Both the position numbers and the translations under genes were made by a program. This document shows positions 22,137 through 31,742 of a stretch of 64,000 nucleotides of DNA, piece by piece. Origin of the DNA: Theocolax elegans (Eukaryota; Arthropoda; Insecta; Hymenoptera; Cerocephalidae); NCBI GenBank assembly GCA_026168455.1, contig CM047428.1, forward strand, positions 43,322,769 to 43,386,768, read 5' to 3'. Under the pieces are notes generated by a model that saw only the letters and a list, made by a program, of their open reading frames with translations, did no database searches and was not told the origin of the DNA. Position 1 is the first letter of the stretch; every line of letters begins with the position of its first letter.

Positions 22137-23445
22137 GCAGTTGGCGGAATCCTGTTCTCAGATTTCCTGAGTTGGGAGAGGGTGAGTGACTCGGCCCCCA
22201 GTTCCGAGAGTTCGAATTTTACCTCCTGCGACAGTGGAGGAAGAGGATTGCCACTAGTGCGCCTCGAAATCGAGTTGTTTCGTCGACCCTATGTCGGCGA
22301 TCAACTGTTTAACATGCGATATTTCTTGGTTACTAACACGCTTGGTTATCGAAAATATGCCGTTAACGATTCTGCTATTCATCTGGGCGACCTCGTCAAG
22401 GGAGACTCTACCTAGGGATGAAGGGATGGCCGCTAAATCAAAGTAGACATCCTTCGGGGTGTACTACGTGCAGCGTCAAAATACTGAGGCGGACCTTTCG
22501 AGGTCTGCCTTGGGGCACATCCGGACCGAAGTAGTTTCTCATCCAGACGAAAGTTGCTGGGATGTCTCATAGAAGGGTGTCCCTTTCATCAAAATTCTCT
22601 TCGTATAAAGTCAGTAAGTCGAGTTGTGATACACATCCGAACTGAAGGCTTTGCGTTGGGTGAGATGTTAAAAACACCATCTTGTTTGTACGCTTTTTCT
22701 CTCTTTCAAGGGATTTTTCGAACGGTATCCCTTGGAGATTTGTGAAAGGATTGTCGAATGTTTTATCCTTCACAAATCATAGCGTTCAAGCCTTTTGGTT
22801 TGTACGCTTTTTTCTCTTTCAGGGGATTTTTGAATGGTATCCCTTAGAGAGTTTGTGAAGGGATTGTCGAAAGTTTTACCCTTCACAAACGTTCGAACGT
22901 TAGGCCACTTACCGCAAAACCTCCCCGGGGATCCGGGGAGTAATAGGGAAATGTGCTTCGGCATGTCGAAAGTTGGACCAATATGACTTTACTGTGGTAC
23001 ACGGGGACTGGGTATGAGCCCCACGTTGGCGTAACCCTGTGTCAAAGTTTAACGCCAGCGTGTCCCAGGAGGGTTGGACTCTGTGTGGTATGTGGTTGCA
23101 AGCAGGCTTGACGGGTTAAGCATGGTTGACGACGGGGAGCTAAACACCGCCGCATCCCTACCAAGGATTACGGCTCTAGGCTAACCGTCGAAAGGCGGCG
23201 GGCTATCGTAAGGAGTTTCGGTACATTGATAAAATGACCTCTCATCGGGGTTAATCGATGCCATAGGAGGCTCTCAGAGAGTTTCACTTTTCGAACGCAT
23301 CGGGGAAGCTTTAGGCACCATCGCCGACAAGGGAAACCGACCAATTGTGAAGCTTAGATGACGAGGGCTTCCAGGGCAATAAATACTGCGGATTGATGCG
23401 GTAACACTGTCCTAAGGAAATACTCTAATACAGTCATAGTATACA
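22137..23445 (+). mobile_element. internally deleted non-autonomous R1 derivative (SIDE), copy A
   Basis: 1.3-kb unit joining the R1 leader (start GCAGTTGGCGGAATCC, similar to 15909 on) directly to the R1 3' UTR (from 22886), with no ORF2. It sits head-to-tail behind the full element, separated and followed by the same TGTTAGTTTCCATA sequence. It carries a ~110-bp internal duplication (GTTTGTACGCTTTTT... units at about 22685 and 22798), of which the copy at 49878-51149 has only one. Having two independent copies of this structure in one window argues that it is a mobile family, not a one-off deletion. Confidence 0.85.
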
Positions 23446-23459
23446 TGTTAGTTTCCATA

Positions 23460-25300
23460 TTACTAAATTTTATTAAAGCTGTGTCTGCACCTTTGTAAAA
23501 ATACTTAAATAAGTATTTTACAGATTTTATTGTACTACATATTTCTACATTTATATGACATTCAAGTTTTAGAAGTAAATGTGGATTATATGGAACAACA
23601 AAATTATTATCCGCAGTTTAGTTTTTGGAGTATATAATTAGTGATCCGTCATTCCGTCTGCGATAAATAGGATAACCATTATGAGATAATTCTGTTTGTG
23701 AAGTAAAACATTTTGGAAAAAATTTTTGTGCAATACGTTTTAGTTTCGTGCATGGAGACACTATTTTTATTCTGAACTCCACAAGGGCCATGAATCATAT
23801 TTTGTTTTACTAACTCATACAATCTTGGAAATATGTTTCTATTAGGAATTTCAGCACATATGAGATTATTAATTTGATCTGTGGTTTGAATTTTATCTTT
23901 TTCATCTAACCATAATAACATATGAATATTAGGCAATCCGCGTTTTTGAAATTCGATTACATAAATGTATGAATTCAATTTACCAAGAATTTCTTCCTGC
24001 AGTAACTCGTTCATTAAAACCTTTACTTTCTGATCAAATACTCGTACTATTAGATCTGGTCTATCGAGTGTATCTTCGTATTGTAATAAGTTTTCTGTAA
24101 TTTCTTTCCATTTTGGATTACATGTCATTGTTACAAAAATGTCCGGTTTTCCATTATTTTGCATTATGGTTGTTGCATCTAAAAAGTTCTGTTGCATTGC
24201 TCTTGGGCTACCTATAAAACTAGATGGAAAAATAACCATTTTACTAATAGAAATATTTTCATTACTATATCTATTGTGAATTTGATCCATTAAACCTTTA
24301 TATTGTTCTGTTCGTATATTATGTTGATCTTTTCTTATAAAATATAAACGATTGTTTTCAACTTTCGTTCACGAATTGAGAATAAATTGGTTAGATAAAC
24401 TTTTGAGATTTAAACATGGATTAAATTCTTTTCGTATACTAAATCTGTATGAATAATATTGTAAAGCAGTTATATTATCATATTTTCGTTCACCTGAACT
24501 TTTCATAAATGGTTCCCAACCTGAATCACCGTATGGAAATATTAATGGATAGACCATTGGATCAATATCTTTGTTAATAATTGCAATTGTTTGAGACTTT
24601 TTTCCTTTTTGAAAAAAATATATATCTCTATTGGAAGGTGGTTCTCCATTTTCTCCAACATTTTTTAATTTTAATTTATTTTTTAATGTTTTATCTCTAG
24701 TTAAATACATTTTAATTTCTTGAACTGGACGATTTAATTCAGTTGAACGTGCATGTTCTTCTTTTTCGATTTCATGCATCATTTTATATGCATTTGCAAA
24801 TGGATTTATTTCACGTAGTACACTATCTAATTCTTGTATTAATTCGTTGTCTAAATTTTTCTGATGATATTGAGATAATCTATATTCATTTGCTATTTTA
24901 TTGTCTAGTATATATAATTCGCCAAATTTTGGACTTTCAGATTCATTTGGATGTAAAGCATACGTATTGTGGTAAATTTGATAACAAATTTTTAATACTT
25001 GCAGTCCAGCAGTAGTAAAATAAGCTAATTTTGCACCAAAACTTGCAAATGCTAATAAATTGTTGTAAATTCTTATATTTTGTTTAAAATTTTTATCTTT
25101 AATAGATTATCCTAATAAATAAGTTTTAAAAGTTTAAGGATACGGAGTGATACTTTCAAGTTTTACTTTGTTTCTATGAATACAATCGGCATACTTATTA
25201 TCTTTTTTTATTTCGTTTCTGAAATGTATTGCTTTGCAAAATTGACATTCGTAAATAAGTTTTCCAAGGCAAAGTAATTGCACTCAATTGTAGATTCATA
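23460..25300 (-). pseudogene. Helitron Rep half (rolling-circle initiator), frameshifted
   Basis: Continuation of the Helitron protein on the far side of the R1 insertion. In reading order: an N-terminal zinc-type segment (YECQFCKAIHF, about 25200-25260), the conserved stretch ICYQIYHNTYALHPNE and RLSQYHQKNL (25000-24850), IKMYLTRDK, DPMVYPLIFPYGDSGW (24560-24510), then FVTMTCNPKW and the Rep block FQKRGLPNIHMLLWLDE (about 23955-23900) with its HxH-type metal site changed to HxM-type (NIHML). Breaks occur near 25115, 24360 and 23690. An intact Helitron of this type would nick and unwind DNA for rolling-circle transposition. This copy is dead. Confidence 0.88.
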
Positions 25301-25410
25301 AAATTCTGCCAACTTATGTACTTTGGTCATTTGTTTTCATTTTTACTTTTAGTTATTAGAATTTACTTTTTTCTAGATTGAGATACACTACATTTTCGTT
25401 TTCGGTCTGT

Positions 25411-25960
25411 TTAACTCTTCATTTTAAAGGTTTCATTTTTTTCAACTTCAAATTGTGAAGCCCGACATTTATGTATTTGTTCTGATTCAGCTATTTTGTG
25501 TGCCTTAATCATTTGTTCTCTTTTCTTGCTTTTTATTATTGAGATTTCTTTCTTTTTATCTGCAGATTGAGGTACTCTAAACTCACGCACTCGCTTTGCC
25601 TCAGCTAATTTGCATTCTTCAGTCATTTGTTCTCTTTTCTTGCTTTTTATTATTGAGATTTCTTTCTTTTTATCTGCAAATTGAGATGCTCTAAAATTAC
25701 GTTGTCGTTCTTCTTCGGCTAATTTTTGTTCTTCAGTCATTTGTACTCTTTTCTTGATTTTTATTACTGAGATTTCTTTTTTTTTATCTGCAGATTGAGA
25801 TGTTCTAAACTCACGCACTCGCTTTGCCTCAGCTAATTTGTATTCTTCAGTCATTTGTTCTCTTTGCCTGCTTTTTATTATTGAGACTTTTTTATATCTG
25901 CAGATTGTGAAGCTTAAAATTACGTTGTAGTTCTGCTTCGGCTATTTTTTGTTCTTGAGT
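25411..25960 (-). pseudogene. Helitron-associated N-terminal repeat region
   Basis: A 147-codon minus-strand frame made of four copies of a 38-residue unit (MTEEYKLAEAKRVREFR, then SADKKKEISIIKSKKREQ), encoded by a 114-bp direct repeat (repeat starts near 25512, 25626, 25740 and 25854). A further degraded unit continues to about 25960. The protein is highly charged and probably helical. Such repeats are often found at the N-terminus of insect Helitron proteins, and the position directly upstream of the Rep region supports this. Its role is unknown. Confidence 0.7.
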
Positions 25961-26165
25961 AATTTATTTTATTTTTTTGTCTTTAATTGTTGCTGATTCT
26001 GTTTCTCCATCTTCAGATTGAGATGGTCGTAATTTTCTTTTACATTCTGATTTATTAATTTTGCTTTGTTGTTTTATTTCAAAGGGTTTGTTTTTTATAA
26101 CGTGTAGCTCTTTATTCTGTTGGTTAAAATTTTTTTTTGATAGTGATACTGTTAAATCTTTAATT

Positions 26166-26381
26166 TCATATATTTTTGTATACTTCTTCGTGTGATTTCT
26201 TCATATCTGCATCTTTAATTTGTAGTTTTAGTGTGTCAGCAAAAGTAAGTTTTGTTTTTTGTTTTGTTATTTCTGTTTTACTATCATTAATAGTCGTCCT
26301 TTTTTCTTTTAATTCTTTATGAAATTGGTTATCTTGTTTAATTAAATCGATTGACTCATTAATCAATGGAACATTTAGCAA
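26166..26381 (-). other. small charged ORF between protease and Helitron repeats
   Basis: Seventy-one codons, lysine-rich and probably helical, in the same orientation as the flanking Helitron pieces. No family is recognised. It may be a linker of the same ancient protein that carried the protease domain and the 38-residue repeats, now broken by frameshifts. Confidence 0.35.
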
Positions 26382-26441
26382 TGAATTATGATAAGTAGCC
26401 GAATACTCTGATGTATTATAATTTTTAAAAACTTGTTTTAA

Positions 26442-27110
26442 TTATGAATTATAATTCTGTTTTCTGATTTCAACTGATTGATTTTTATAAATCATTTCTA
26501 AACAACTTCTCATCATTGATTCATCGAATATTATATTACAAGGACAAACACCATTAGAAATTGATATTGCGAAAGCTATAGCAAATAAACCACAATTGTA
26601 AGTTTGTGATTGATTTTGAGCGTATTCCTGTACAATTGTAATTGATTTTTTATTGGGAAATAATCTGTTTATGTATTTCAAGTGATCATTTCGAAGACCT
26701 GAATTTAAACTATCAAATACATAAATAAATTTTTTATCATACCAAATGCAAATCCAGTGTCCCATATCACTTGGACCACTAAACAATATTTGTATAAATT
26801 CTTCATCATAAGAACACTCTTTAATATTTTTTTTTTTATTTTTTTTTTTTATTATTATTTTAACGTCGCTCTTTTTATGCTTCTAAACCGGTGCTAATCA
26901 GCGACGGAGGTCATACGATGTCTTGGTGAAGAAAGCACTTGTTGAAAATACATTCGCCAGTGGTGCTTGTATCAATCGGCTGGGGCCGGGAATCGAACCT
27001 GGGACCTCCAGATTACTCTTTAATATTGTTCAAAGCGGATAAAAAAATTGTATCTAAAATTGTAAGTTGCATTTTAAAATGTAGATAATTTCATAAATTC
27101 AAACATATGC
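26442..27110 (-). pseudogene. Ulp1/C48-like cysteine protease domain, split by a SINE
   Basis: Minus-strand frame with the signature of the SUMO-protease fold: GHWICIWY (catalytic His), VFDSLN (Asp), then QSQTYNCGLFAIAFA holding the Gln and the nucleophile Cys. The N-terminal part lies beyond the SINE at 26829-27014 and resumes at about 27028-27110. A second, more decayed copy is at 43655-43915. The domain lies upstream of the Helitron Rep region in the same orientation, so it was probably part of that element or its cargo. All four active-site residues are present, but the SINE breaks the frame. Confidence 0.75.
26829..27014 (-). mobile_element. tRNA-derived SINE (5'-truncated) with 13-bp target duplication
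   Basis: Flanked by ACTCTTTAATATT at 26816-26828 and 27015-27027. Read on the minus strand it starts inside a tRNA-like head with B-box GGTTCGATTCCCGG, continues with a unique body (GACATCGTATGACCTCCGTC) and ends in an A-rich tail (the T-run at 26829-26860). The A-box half is missing. A second copy of the family is at 54371-54454. It is inserted within the protease frame. Confidence 0.9.
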
Positions 27111-27720
27111 CTATCAAAGAGGTACTTTGCGACATTAAATTTTGACTTATAGTCAGTTAATCGATAGCTTTTTTAATTATCTATCCATTCAGATAGATTT
27201 GCATTGGACGACAAAGAAACGTGTATGTTTTGAAACAACCCTTAACGTTATATTATATAATATAGAGATTATTAATATTATTTAATTTTTTATATTATTT
27301 TAATAATTTAAATTTTTTATTTTATAATTTAATTTTTACTTATAGGCAGTCAATCGATAGCTTTTTAAATCCGTTTTTCAATTAAATCTTAAGGGTTATT
27401 TATCTTGTTTTAAACCCCCCTTTATCTGAATTGTTAGATAATTAAAAAAGCTATCGATCGACTGCCTTTAAGTCAAAATTAAATAACGCAAAGTACCCCT
27501 TTTAGTCGGATAACGTTAAAGGTTGTTTCAAAATATTCAAAATATACATGCTTCCCTTACATAGAAGCTTTCAAGGGTGTGTTGCCCAATTGGAATCCAG
27601 CTGAATGGATAGATAATTAAAAAAGCTATCGATTGACTCCCTATAAGTCACAATTAAATACTGCAAAGTATGCCTTTTAATCGAATAACGTTAAGGGTTG
27701 TTTCAAAATATTCATGTCTT
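27110..27720. repeat. inverted array of ~175-bp repeats (two minus units, two plus units)
   Basis: The block GATAATTAAAAAAGCTATCG followed by GACTGCCTATAAGTC, GCAAAGTACCCCTTTTA and ATAACGTTAAGGGTTG occurs in plus orientation at about 27426-27540 and 27600-27712, and in reverse complement at about 27113-27200 and 27225-27380. The units point away from a centre near 27400. No ORF. It could be a foldback element or a satellite that inverted. Confidence 0.75.
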
Positions 27721-28293
27721 TACGCATTTTATTACGTAAACTTCTGTATGTGCGTGTGCGTGAGCATACATACACATACGTACATACATACATGCATACA
27801 TGCACATTTAGGAACATTTATATTCGTTGAAAAAACAATATAATTTATTTAAACTATGGTATTAGCAAACAGTTGAAATGCTGGTGTTACCAGTGACGTG
27901 TTGTTATTACAGCGCTGAAATTACTGGTGAAATATCCAACGTATTTTTTACGTCCCTAAGTATTAAATTCTTATTCCACATTAGTTTTTGTGAAATTAAT
28001 AATGATTTAATTAAGGATAACTGTGTCCAGAGAAAAAAAATACTTTATTTCGTTCTTTTAAAAACGAACGCAGTATTATCATCATGATATTCCGTAGCAT
28101 GAAGGTATTACTGCGGTGTATCATTATCTTACTCTTTATACTACGTTATAAAATATACTGATTGTTCTCTAAAGTACAAAATTAATCATTAACAACTTGT
28201 ATTATTCTTTAATATACTTATGTTGATCGAATTTAGTAAGTCACATTTATTTTACATCAACGTAAAGCAAGTTTGCACGAATCGCAGTAATAC
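27721..28293. other. non-coding stretch with (CATA)n microsatellite
   Basis: A CATACATA-type repeat lies at about 27765-27805. The rest is AT-rich. A 69-codon frame at 27878-28087 has no known motif. The target sequence of the Gypsy element (CTAC) ends this stretch. Confidence 0.6.
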
Positions 28294-28297
28294 CTAC

Positions 28298-30252
28298 TGT
28301 GAGGCGAGCCTCACTAGCCCACATACAAATACATATTATCAGGGGGGAGATTATCAGAGCGGGGCACACCTAAAACAAAAACATATATATTAGTCATAAA
28401 GAAACAGGAACTTATGAATGTAAATTAATATAAGAAAAAGAAATGAATATAGTATAATATGTATAATATTATTACCTGGATGCGTATTAGAATCCTGGGG
28501 TCCAATAGTGGTCCAGCGATGACTACTCGTACTCTGAAGGACTCCTTGGGTAGCCTTCGCTGGTGATCCTGAGGGTTCGCTGGAGCATGTAGATGGTTCC
28601 TGGGCCTCCTGTAAATAAGATAATCATAAGTAAATTAATATTAAAGAATGTAGGATAGGTTAGGACAAATATAATAGATATATAGGATATAAGGAAATGT
28701 TTGTTATGTATGGGAAGTTTGAGGTTAGGAATAGGTAAACATTGGTTTAAGAATATAGGCCCGAGCCATTCTCGTCACCGACGTTCACCGAAGGATAGGA
28801 TAGGAAATAATCTTATTTTATATATGTATGTTTGAGGAAAATGTAAGGAAATAAAGGAGATGGAGAGGAATGAAAGGCAACACGAGAAACGATACCACCT
28901 ACCGTACAAGCGAAGTCTACCTGTGTCCATCGATGCCGTCTACACCTGTCTTCGTCCACGGGAGCCAACGTTGCGGTGATCCTGTCTAGGTGCGGAGTTC
29001 CCCCGGCGAAGAGGTTGATCCCGTAGAACACCAACGAAACTCACGATGTACAAAAATGCATACGAGTATACGCGCACGGAGACAAACAACATGTCTAGAT
29101 CTCTTGTCGAGCGTGAGAGTGGGGGAAGCCCTCTCGCTCTCGCGCAACTGCTCGACGCAAGATGGTGGTGCGCCGCGGGGGAACGGAGGAACGAGCGGGA
29201 ACGATCCAGATAGACTCCCCGTGTGTAAGAGAAAGAAAGAAGATATACTGATGCAATGGGGGAGGTGGAGAATTCGCCCGCTGCGGATCATCTTTGCAAG
29301 AGTTGTACCGCCACTAGGAGAGAGGTTGAAGAAGAGAGGAATAGGTGGCGGTACAGTAGTTGGCAGGAAATTCAAACTAGACGATAGGAGGACGGGATTG
29401 GAGAAGAACTACGACAAAGAAGGGTACGAGTAGCGCCGTGTAACGGAAAAACGGAAAAGGATATCGAGGAAGGAGAACGATCAGGCACTCACCGCCGATA
29501 CCTTTACGGAGAAGCACCGAGAGATTTCGAGAGTTAATTGAGAAGTAAAGAGCATTGTGGGAAAGATAGTGAGACAGTTGAGAGAAAAGAAATTAGAATT
29601 GAAAGGAACATAGAAGGAAATATAGTTACTTAAAGAATATTAAGGTGATAATTTGAAAATCCTGTCAAAAAGGAAGATACGGGAAGAAGAAGAGATTTAG
29701 ACGGAGAAGGAGAATAAAAGAAGCTAGCGGTGAGTGGTCTGCACGTGGCCATTTATTTTTGTAATTTATAAATTTCTCTTTTTGGAATGAATCGGGTTCC
29801 TCACCGCGGTACTCAATAATTTTTCGGGATATTAATAACTTTTTGTGATTGGATTAAATCCAAATTAATATATATATATATATAGTTTATAGTGTTTGAT
29901 TGAAAGAAGTGTGACGGGAAGATCGGGCCCGTATAAAATAATATTGCTTTCGAAAATAATTGTCGGGAATTAATTTATATAAGTAAATTATAATAAACAT
30001 ATTGATGGAAATATTCTTATATTCTGGTTATAATTACTTTTAATACGATCGAGTCTCCTCACCCCCCCCTTTTCCTAACAAGTGTCGTTCCCGCAACGAC
30101 GGCACCACGAACCCGAGACCAGAGTCGGCGACGGCAGTGAGGAGGACAACATAAATACATATATATACGCATTATTGATATTGAAGATTAACAAAATCGT
30201 ATCAGGTAGAAGTATATTCCACGTGGTGTAATGCGCGGGATACTACATCACA
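28298..30252 (+). repeat. 5' LTR (1,955 bp)
   Basis: Starts TGTGAGG and ends ACATCACA. The first 20 bp form a perfect hairpin, GTGAGGC-GA-GCCTCAC. A GC-rich block at about 28870-29480 contains overlapping frames on both strands (147 codons plus, 129 codons minus) without known motifs. TATAAAATAAT (about 29934) and AATAAA (about 29992) are candidate promoter and polyadenylation signals. (TA)n lies at 29868-29883. Confidence 0.95.
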
Positions 30253-30255
30253 AAC

Positions 30256-30268
30256 TGGCGCCCAACGT
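30256..30268 (+). promoter_or_regulatory. primer-binding site, tRNA-Lys type
   Basis: TGGCGCCCAACGT begins 3 bp after the 5' LTR. It matches the 3'-terminal complement of a tRNA-Lys, the primer used by many Gypsy-type elements, and stands exactly where minus-strand synthesis should start. Confidence 0.85.
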
Positions 30269-31742
30269 TTAATTATATCCGGAAATACTTCTAATTTAAA
30301 ATATATTATTAAAGTAATTTTTCGTATTTAAATTTCGTTTTCGTTACTGTGAGGAACCCTAGAGTGGATGAATGAGTGATATAAAAATTTATTTGTGTAA
30401 ATCTGCCCACAAAAATTAAGAATAAAATTAATATTACTTTTCTAGTATCTAATACCATTATATACTTATAAAAATAATTTCAAATACATTATACCTATAA
30501 GATTACAGTGTCACACCAACAGAAATAATTATTATATATATTATATCTTATGTATAAAATATTTAACTATATACACACATATATATCTACATATATAAAT
30601 ATTTATTTAAACATTTGATTATTAAATTGAAAGGATATCGTTTCCAGGAATTATTGAAAGGAATTCTTTTTCAGATTTAATTGAAAGGAATTATTTACAG
30701 ATTGATTGGAAGGAACTTTTACAGATTTGATTGAAAGGATAATTTATTACAGATTTCTAAATCAAGCTGAAAGGAAATTATTTTCAGTTTATATTGAAAG
30801 GAAAAATTTCTTTTTCTTCAGTTTTCAGTATCCATAGACAAGGACCAATTTTCAATTTATAAATTAATTTAATATCTGTATTAAAACCTGTCCTGATAAT
30901 TTTCGAAAATCTTTCTTTCCCCTTGAATAATTATAATCATTTATTTAAATAGTCCACAAAATTAATTTATTTAAATATATTGACTCAGAATTGAAAAACA
31001 CAGATTATAATCAAGAAGAAAATAATTATAAAGAAAAATTACGAGGTGGTATATTTCAATATCATTTATATTAATATATTATATTTGTATAATACTACCC
31101 AAAGATAAAAATAAGTGGTGTGACACAGTGTTTATCTTTCAACCTCTAGACTATATTAAGAAGAATTATTAGTAAATACTTGAAGGTGAAATAACATATT
31201 TAAAAGTTACCGATCATTATCATTTATCAATATCTTCAAAAATTTTCTTTTTAAAATAAAATATTTTTATTAGAATATTGGTCATATATTGGTTAAGTAT
31301 TGGTTAAACGAAAGGTATATTATTTATGGAAAGAAATATTATTAATTGAAAGGTATATGGTTATTTGAAAGGTATATCATTATTTGAAAGGTATATTTAT
31401 TATTTGAAAGGTATATTTGTTATTTGAAAGGTATATTTGTTAATTGAAAGGTATATTTGATAATTCTTAATCTAGGTAGATTTAACCATCCAATCACAGT
31501 TTTGGTGGCTAGAAACGTGCACTCTCGTAAAAACCGTTATCCCTTATTCGTATTAACACCTATCGTTAATACTAAAATTAATTTTACGAAAATTTGATAC
31601 ATTAGCGGTATATTTCGAGATTTTATTAAAGTTTGATATTTAAACGGTGGAATTTACGGTATTTTCGACATATTTTTGTTTTCTCTGTCCCTTTTACGAA
31701 TATTCGGAATTTAATTGAGACTTTAAGAAAATAATTGAAAGG
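30269..31742 (+). promoter_or_regulatory. 1.5-kb leader with repeated TTGAAAGG modules
   Basis: Non-coding AT-rich leader. Between about 30625 and 30835 the words TTGAAAGGAA...CAGATT recur six or seven times, and between about 31305 and 31460 TTGAAAGGTATAT recurs seven times at 15-30 bp spacing. One more TTGAAAGG touches the gag ATG. The GAAAG|GTATAT form resembles a splice donor. The motif also appears just before ORF3 and in the 3' UTR, so it may be a protein-binding, splicing or packaging signal. Confidence 0.7.
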
